Below are positions 58,925 to 64,000 of a stretch of 64,000 bases of DNA, in pieces. Location of the stretch: contig NZ_JAFIMU010000007.1 of NCBI RefSeq assembly GCF_017302985.1, positions 434,001-498,000 of the forward strand. The letters are read 5' to 3'. The notes below the pieces were generated by a model. The model saw only the letters and a program-made list of their open reading frames with translations, did no database searches and had not been told where the DNA came from. Position numbers and translations under genes: made by a program. This DNA comes from Corallococcus macrosporus (GTDB taxonomy: Bacteria > Myxococcota > Myxococcia > Myxococcales > Myxococcaceae). Every line of letters starts with the position of its first letter. Position 1 is the first letter of the stretch.

Positions 58925-61900
58925 ATGGCCACGCTCCCCCCGCTGGACGTCACCCAGGTCTTCACCGGCAAGCGCATCGTCTTCGTCGGCACCACCGGCT
59001 TCGTGGGCAAGGTGACGCTGTCGATGTTGCTGTCCCACTACGGCGACGTGCTGGACCGGGTCTACGTCATCGTGCGCAAGGGCAGCGCCGCGTCCGCGGA
59101 GCGCCGCTTCTTCGACAAGGTGGCACCCAGCGAGCCCTTCCAGCCGCTGCGCGACCGCCTGGGCGACGAAGGCGCCATGGCGTTCATCCAAGAGAAGTGC
59201 ACCATCCTGGATGGCGACATCACCGACCCCCTGGTGGGCCTGGAGGAGGCGCAGGTCGCCGCGCTCACCGGTCAGGTGCACGCCATCGTCAACTGCGCGG
59301 GCCTGGTGTCGTTCAACCCGTCGCTGGAGGTGGGCCTCAACGTCAACACCCACGGCGTGAAGAACGCGGTGGAGCTGGCGCTGCGCTGGAGCGTGCCGCT
59401 CATCCACATGTCCACCGCGTTCGTCGTGGGCAACCGCAGCGGGCTCGTGTTCGAGGACGAGCCGGTGCTGGGCTACTTCCCCAAGCAGGGGGAGATGGAC
59501 GGGCGCGACTTCAGCCTGGAGCAGGAGCTGGCGGACGCGGACAAGATCGTCGCGCGCCTGCGTGAACAGGCGGATGACAAGGCGCTCACCTCCCTCTTCC
59601 GGAAGAAGGCGCTGGACCGCCTGGAGGAGGAAGGCCGCGACGCCACGGATGAGAAGACGCTGCGCCTGGCCGTGGGCCGCGAGCGCAAGCTGTGGCTGTC
59701 CGGCGAGCTGGTCCGCGCGGGCATGGAGCGCGCGCAGCACTGGGGCTGGCCCAACACGTACACGTACGCCAAGCACCTGGGTGAGCAGGTGATGGCGGGC
59801 ACGCCGGGGCTTCGCTACTCCATCGTGCGGCCCTCCATCGTGGAGAGCGCGGCGCACTTCCCCTTCCCCGGCTGGAACGAGGGCTTCACCACGTCCGCGC
59901 CGCTGGCGTACGCGGGCATCAAGGGCCAGCGCGGCATCCCCGCGGGCGACCACGCCATCCTGGACATCATCCCGGTGGACCAGGTGGCCGGCGCCACGCT
60001 GGGCATCACCGCGCACGCGATGCAGGTGGAGGAGCGCCGCGTCTACAACCTGGCGTCCGGTGACGTGAACCCGTTCCTCGCCAGCCGCTCCGTGGAGCTG
60101 GTGGGCCTGTACCGCCGCCGCTACTACCGCAACCGCGAGACGGGCAACTCGCTGGTCAACTCGCTGCGCTCGCGCATCGAGCCGCAGCCCGTGAGCAAGC
60201 AGGAGTTCCAGCTGCTCAGCGCGCCCATGCTGGCGAAGGGCGCGAAGCTCTTGAAGAAGGCCATGGACGAGGTGCGGCCCGCGTGGGGCGCGCCGCGCAT
60301 CCAGGCGATGATGGACAAGGCCCGCGTCGCGCTGGACGAGGTGGAGTCGCAGGCGGACAGCCTCGGCGGCCTCATCGAGCTGTTCCTCCCCTTCCTCTGG
60401 GAGAACCGCTACGTCTTCCGCTGCGACAACACGCGCTCCGTCTACGAGCGCATGGTGCCGGCGGACCGCGCGAAGATTGACTGGGCGCCGGACCGCATCG
60501 ACTGGCGCGAGTACTTCCTGGGCACGCACCTGCCCGGCCTGGAGAAGTGGGTGTTCCCCGGCCTGGACGAGGAGCGCGAGAAGCGCACCGCCATCCCCGC
60601 GCACCGCGACCTCCTGGAGCTGTTCGAGGCCACCGTGCACGCGTACCGTCACCGCGTGGCGTTCCGCATGGCCGCGGGGGAGAAGGAGGAGCGCTTCACC
60701 TTCGGCGAGGTGCACCGCTACGCGGCCCGCGTGGGCAGCTACCTCATGGCCCAGGGCATCAAGCGCGGCGACCGCGTGCTGCTGGTGTCGGAGAACCGGC
60801 CGGAGTGGGCCATCAGCTACTTCGGCATCCTGCGCGCGGGCGGCACCGCCGTCCCCGTGGACCCCGCGCTCACGGAGGCGGAGGTCGTCAACATCGCGAA
60901 GCGCGCGGCGGCCAAGCAGTGCCTCGTGTCCGAGCAGGCCGCGCAGGACTTCCCCGGCCTCTTCGCGGCGCTGGGCGAAGGCGTGGGCGTGGCGAGCCTC
61001 GCGGAGGCCATGACGGGCGACCCGGCGTACCCGGACCGCATCGGGCCGGTGCGCAAGTCCGCGGCCGCCGACGACGTGGCGAGCGTCATCTTCACCTCCG
61101 GCACCACCGGCACGCCCAAGGGCGTGATGCTCACGCACCGCAACTTCGCGTCGCTGGTGGCGAAGCTGGCGGGCGCGTTCGACGTGGGCGTGGGTGACGG
61201 CGTGCTGTCCGTGCTGCCCCTGCACCACACCTTCGAGTTCTCCGCCGGCTTCCTCACGCCGTTCATGCGCGGCGCGGAGATCACGTACATCGACGAGCTC
61301 ACGTCGGACCGGCTGGGTGACGTCTTCGAGACGGGCCGCGTGACGGCGATGATTGGCGTGCCCGCGCTCTGGCAGCTCCTGCACCGCAAGATTACGCAGG
61401 AGATGGCCGCGCGCCCGCCGGTGGTGGAGCAGGCGCTCAAGGCGCTGATGGCGGCCAACGGGGAGCTGCGCAACCGCAGCTCGCTCAACCTGGGCAAGCT
61501 CCTGTTCTGGCCGGTGCACCGCAAGTTCGGCGGCCGGGTGAAGGTGCTGGTGTCGGGCGGCTCCGCGCTGTCCGAAGAGGTGCACCAGGCCTTCCACGAG
61601 CTGGGCTTCACCATGCGCGAGGGCTACGGCCTCACGGAGGCCGCGCCGGTGCTGGCGGTGTCGGAGGCCACCAACAAGCGCATCAAGGGCACGGTGGGCA
61701 AGGCGCTGCCGGGCATCGAGTTCAAGGTCCTCAACCCGGACAACGACGGCATTGGCGAGGTGCTGGCCAAGGGCCCGAACGTGATGGCGGGCTACTTCGG
61801 GGACCGCGAGGCCACCGAGGCCGTGGTGAAGGACGGCTGGCTGCACACCGGCGACCTGGGCCGCATGGACGACGAGGGCCGCCTGTACCTCATGGGCCGC

Positions 61901-63334
61901 GCCAAGGACGTCATCGTCGACGCCAACGGCAAGAACGTCTACCCGGACGAGCTGGAGGAGCTGTACCAGGAGCACGAGCACATCAAGGAGCTGTCCATCG
62001 TCGGCCTGCCGGAGGACGCGGGCGGCGAGAAGGTGGCGTGCCTGTGCGTGCCGGACTTCAAGGACCGCCCGCGTGAGGAGGTCCGCCACGAGCTGGAGGA
62101 GCACTTCCGCAAGGTGAGCGCGGGCATGCCCTTCTACCGGCGCGTGAAGGTGCTGCGCTTCTGGGACGGCGAGCTGCCGCGCACCTCCACGCGCAAGGTG
62201 AAGCGCAAGCGCGTGGTGGAGGAGCTGCAGCGGCTGGACCGCGTGGCGGCGAGCGCGGGCCGCGTGAAGGAGAAGGCGCAGGCGGCGCCCACCACGGGCG
62301 GCGTGTCGGACTGGCTGCATCCGCTCATCGCGGAAGTCTGCCACCGCCCGGTGTCGGACGTGCGGCCGGACGCGCAGCTCATCGGCGACCTGGGCTTCGA
62401 CTCGCTGATGCTCACGGAGATGTCCGTGGCGCTGGAGGGCGCGGGCGTGCCGCTGCCCGCCATTGAAGACCTGACGCAGGTGCAGACGGTGGAGGACCTG
62501 CGCAAGCTGGTGGTGGCCTCCGGACGTCGGCCTTCGGCGGAGACGCGCGCGCGCGACATCAAGAAGGAGGCCGAGCGCGCGGAGGAGGCGGAGATTCCGG
62601 TGCCGGAGTCGGTGTCCGCGCTGGGCCGTCAGCTGATGTCCTTCGGGCAGAAGGTGCTCTACGGCGGCGTCTTCGACGTGAAGGTGACGGGCAAGACGTT
62701 CATCCCGCAGAACCGCAACTTCCTCGTCATCGCCAACCACGCCAGCCACCTGGACGCGGGCCTGGTGCGCGTGGTGCTGGGCGACCAGGGCGAGCGCATG
62801 GTGTCCCTGGCCGCGCGTGACTACTTCTTCGACACGCCGCTCAAGCGCGCGTGGTTCGAGAACTTCACGAACCTCATCCCCATCGACCGGCAGGGTTCGC
62901 TGCGCGAGTCGCTGCGGGTGGCGGGCGAGGCGCTGCGGCAGGGCTTCAACGTCCTCATCTTCCCGGAGGGCACGCGCTCCCAGACGGGCGAGCTGATGGA
63001 GTTCAAGCCGACGCTGGGCTACCTGTCGCTCACCTACGGCGTGGACGTGCTGCCGCTGTACATCCACGGCGCGTACGAAGCCTTGCCCAAGGGCTCCATG
63101 TTCCCGAAGACGAAGGAGCTGGAGGTGCACGTGGGCCCGGCGCTGGAGTACGCGTCGCTGAAGGCCCGGGCGCAGGGCATGGCGCGCTCGGAGGGCTACC
63201 GCTACGTGACGCACATCGCGGAGGAGGCGGTGCGCGCGCTCAGGGCGGGCAAGGTGCTGGACCTGGAGCAGGTGGGCGCGGACCGGGACTTCACCCCGCC
63301 CGCCCGGGCCCTGCGGGAAGGGAAGGACGCGTGA
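58925..63334 (+). CDS. elbD: ElbD-type ether-lipid megaenzyme: reductase-ligase-ACP-acyltransferase
   Basis: 1,469 residues in four parts. Residues about 15-420 are a fatty-acyl-CoA reductase-type SDR (IVFVGTTGFVGK, YTYAKHLGEQV). Residues about 560-1085 are an AMP-binding ligase (VIFTSGTTGTPKGVMLTHRN, GYGLTEAAPV, LHTGDLGRMDDEGRLYLMGRAKD). An acyl carrier domain follows with the phosphopantetheine serine in GDLGFDSLMLTEM (about 1157). The C-terminus is a PlsC acyltransferase with NHASHLDAG and FPEGTRSQ. This is the architecture of ElbD, needed for ether lipids and normal fruiting in M. xanthus and Stigmatella. ATG with AAAGGG was preferred; GTG seven codons upstream overlaps the previous stop. 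Confidence 0.92.
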   Translation: MATLPPLDVTQVFTGKRIVFVGTTGFVGKVTLSMLLSHYGDVLDRVYVIVRKGSAASAERRFFDKVAPSEPFQPLRDRLGDEGAMAFIQEKCTILDGDITDPLVGLEEAQVAALTGQVHAIVNCAGLVSFNPSLEVGLNVNTHGVKNAVELALRWSVPLIHMSTAFVVGNRSGLVFEDEPVLGYFPKQGEMDGRDFSLEQELADADKIVARLREQADDKALTSLFRKKALDRLEEEGRDATDEKTLRLAVGRERKLWLSGELVRAGMERAQHWGWPNTYTYAKHLGEQVMAGTPGLRYSIVRPSIVESAAHFPFPGWNEGFTTSAPLAYAGIKGQRGIPAGDHAILDIIPVDQVAGATLGITAHAMQVEERRVYNLASGDVNPFLASRSVELVGLYRRRYYRNRETGNSLVNSLRSRIEPQPVSKQEFQLLSAPMLAKGAKLLKKAMDEVRPAWGAPRIQAMMDKARVALDEVESQADSLGGLIELFLPFLWENRYVFRCDNTRSVYERMVPADRAKIDWAPDRIDWREYFLGTHLPGLEKWVFPGLDEEREKRTAIPAHRDLLELFEATVHAYRHRVAFRMAAGEKEERFTFGEVHRYAARVGSYLMAQGIKRGDRVLLVSENRPEWAISYFGILRAGGTAVPVDPALTEAEVVNIAKRAAAKQCLVSEQAAQDFPGLFAALGEGVGVASLAEAMTGDPAYPDRIGPVRKSAAADDVASVIFTSGTTGTPKGVMLTHRNFASLVAKLAGAFDVGVGDGVLSVLPLHHTFEFSAGFLTPFMRGAEITYIDELTSDRLGDVFETGRVTAMIGVPALWQLLHRKITQEMAARPPVVEQALKALMAANGELRNRSSLNLGKLLFWPVHRKFGGRVKVLVSGGSALSEEVHQAFHELGFTMREGYGLTEAAPVLAVSEATNKRIKGTVGKALPGIEFKVLNPDNDGIGEVLAKGPNVMAGYFGDREATEAVVKDGWLHTGDLGRMDDEGRLYLMGRAKDVIVDANGKNVYPDELEELYQEHEHIKELSIVGLPEDAGGEKVACLCVPDFKDRPREEVRHELEEHFRKVSAGMPFYRRVKVLRFWDGELPRTSTRKVKRKRVVEELQRLDRVAASAGRVKEKAQAAPTTGGVSDWLHPLIAEVCHRPVSDVRPDAQLIGDLGFDSLMLTEMSVALEGAGVPLPAIEDLTQVQTVEDLRKLVVASGRRPSAETRARDIKKEAERAEEAEIPVPESVSALGRQLMSFGQKVLYGGVFDVKVTGKTFIPQNRNFLVIANHASHLDAGLVRVVLGDQGERMVSLAARDYFFDTPLKRAWFENFTNLIPIDRQGSLRESLRVAGEALRQGFNVLIFPEGTRSQTGELMEFKPTLGYLSLTYGVDVLPLYIHGAYEALPKGSMFPKTKELEVHVGPALEYASLKARAQGMARSEGYRYVTHIAEEAVRALRAGKVLDLEQVGADRDFTPPARALREGKDA

Positions 63335-64000
63335 AGCTGCTCGTCACCGGAGGCACGGGATTCCTGGGCACGCACCTGGTGCCCAAGCTGGTGGCCGCGG
63401 GCCACGACGTGCGCCTCATCGCGCGCTCGAAGCCCTCGGGCCCCGCGTTCGCGAAGACGGAAGTGCAGCAGGGCGACCTGAAGGACCGGGACGCCGTGCG
63501 CCGCGCGCTGGAGGGCGTGGACGCCGTCTACCACCTGGCGGGGCTCGTCTCCTTCCAGAACAAGGACGCGCGGCGGATGTACGAGCTGCACGTGGACTGC
63601 ACGCGCGAGCTGCTGCGCGACGTGCGCGAAGCGGGCATCAAGCGCGTCATCCTGGGCTCCACCTCCGGCACCATCGCGGTGTCGAAGGAGGACCGCGTGG
63701 GCACGGAGGACGACGACTACCCCATCACCACCGTCGCCAACTGGCCCTACTACCTGTCCAAGATCTACGAGGAGAAGCTGGCGCTGGAGTACTGCCGCAA
63801 GCACTCGGTGCCCCTCGTGGTGCTCAACCCCAGCCTGCTGATGGGGCCCGGGGATGACCGGCTGTCGTCCACCTGGACGGTGGTGAAGTTCCTCAACCGC
63901 GAGATTCCGGCCATGCCCGGCGGCGGCATCTCCTTCGTGGACGCGCGCGACGCGGCGGACGCCTTCGTGCAGGCGCTCACCAAGGGCGAGGTGTACGGCC
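63331..64000 (+). CDS. NAD-dependent epimerase next to elbD, cut by window end
   Basis: GTG start overlapping the elbD stop (GTGA) with GGGAAGGGAAGGA upstream. The visible 223 residues are an extended SDR: KLLVTGGTGFLGTHLVPKLVAAG, GVDAVYHLAGLVSF, STSGTIAVSKEDRVG, and the active site WPYYLSKIYEEKLALEY (YxxxK). It resembles HpnA/3beta-hydroxysteroid dehydrogenase-type enzymes and is the likely member of the elb locus downstream of elbD. About a third of the protein lies outside the window. Confidence 0.9.
   Translation, partial: MKLLVTGGTGFLGTHLVPKLVAAGHDVRLIARSKPSGPAFAKTEVQQGDLKDRDAVRRALEGVDAVYHLAGLVSFQNKDARRMYELHVDCTRELLRDVREAGIKRVILGSTSGTIAVSKEDRVGTEDDDYPITTVANWPYYLSKIYEEKLALEYCRKHSVPLVVLNPSLLMGPGDDRLSSTWTVVKFLNREIPAMPGGGISFVDARDAADAFVQALTKGEVYG

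Noticed and set aside
58697-63214. Very long open frame antisense to elbD (about 1,500 codons)
   Set aside because: It is rich in Arg, His, Leu and Val in the low-complexity pattern of antisense frames in GC-rich genes, has no domain and lies over a clear four-domain enzyme.

Overview
The window is about 70% G+C, densely packed with genes and free of rRNA, tRNA, phage or transposase genes. It looks like the core chromosome of a fruiting myxobacterium, Corallococcus or a close relative in Myxococcota. The lineage clues are an ElbD-type ether-lipid megasynthase with its neighbours, a ferrochelatase carrying an internal cysteine cluster of the kind described in Myxococcus xanthus, a SWIB-domain protein with a histone-like tail, a Gld-type ABC operon, and a sigma-54 activator next to a sigma-54 promoter. 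The genus is an inference; no marker gene is present.

Layout. 1-5.7 kb: a truncated DHA2 drug exporter diverging from its LysR regulator, a TfoX-like protein, an acyl-CoA synthetase and an exported esterase. 5.7-10 kb: a palindromic repeat cluster, a Nei-type DNA glycosylase, the cysteine operon cysE-cysK and a class V aminotransferase. 10-15.6 kb: an envelope protein diverging from a TetR regulator across tandem operators, then a LysR regulator diverging from an acyl-CoA dehydrogenase/kinase/phosphatase operon. 15.6-20.1 kb: 5-oxoprolinase genes (a pxpA-pxpB fusion, then pxpC) interrupted by a three-copy palindromic array, followed by two proteins of unknown function. 20.1-25.7 kb: peroxide defence (a sigma-54 activator diverging from ahpC-ahpD, then dps), an aminotransferase and a SIMPL protein. 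25.7-33.7 kb: an AmpG-like transporter, two tandem secreted paralogues, a GFA protein and a formaldehyde-dehydrogenase-like enzyme, AlkA, hemerythrin and a Rieske-FAD oxidoreductase.

33.9-37.5 kb is the most unusual block: a 72-residue GvpA/GvpJ homologue with a rewritten core, a PAS-containing hybrid-type histidine kinase without receiver, a stand-alone receiver and a GvpL/GvpF protein in one tightly spaced operon, with no other gas-vesicle gene. It reads as gas-vesicle-derived parts recruited to a signalling system.

37.5-49.3 kb: a four-gene Gld-type ABC operon with 4-base overlaps throughout, a two-domain epimerase, Sua5, a third copy of the palindromic repeat, two lipoproteins, hemH, apaG and a TerC protein. 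49.3-55.1 kb: glycogen and trehalose metabolism (glgX-treY) and a SWIB protein. 55.2-64 kb: degenerate tandem repeats, then five co-directional genes (epimerase, HAD phosphatase, LarA-like protein, ElbD, second epimerase, cut by the window end) that form the probable ether-lipid locus.

Regulatory signals read directly include paired LysR boxes, tandem TetR operators, a sigma-54 promoter with an upstream dyad, several promoters placed so close to start codons that leaderless transcripts are likely, four hairpin terminators, and a dispersed repeat family built from a 25-27 base palindrome plus a conserved tail.
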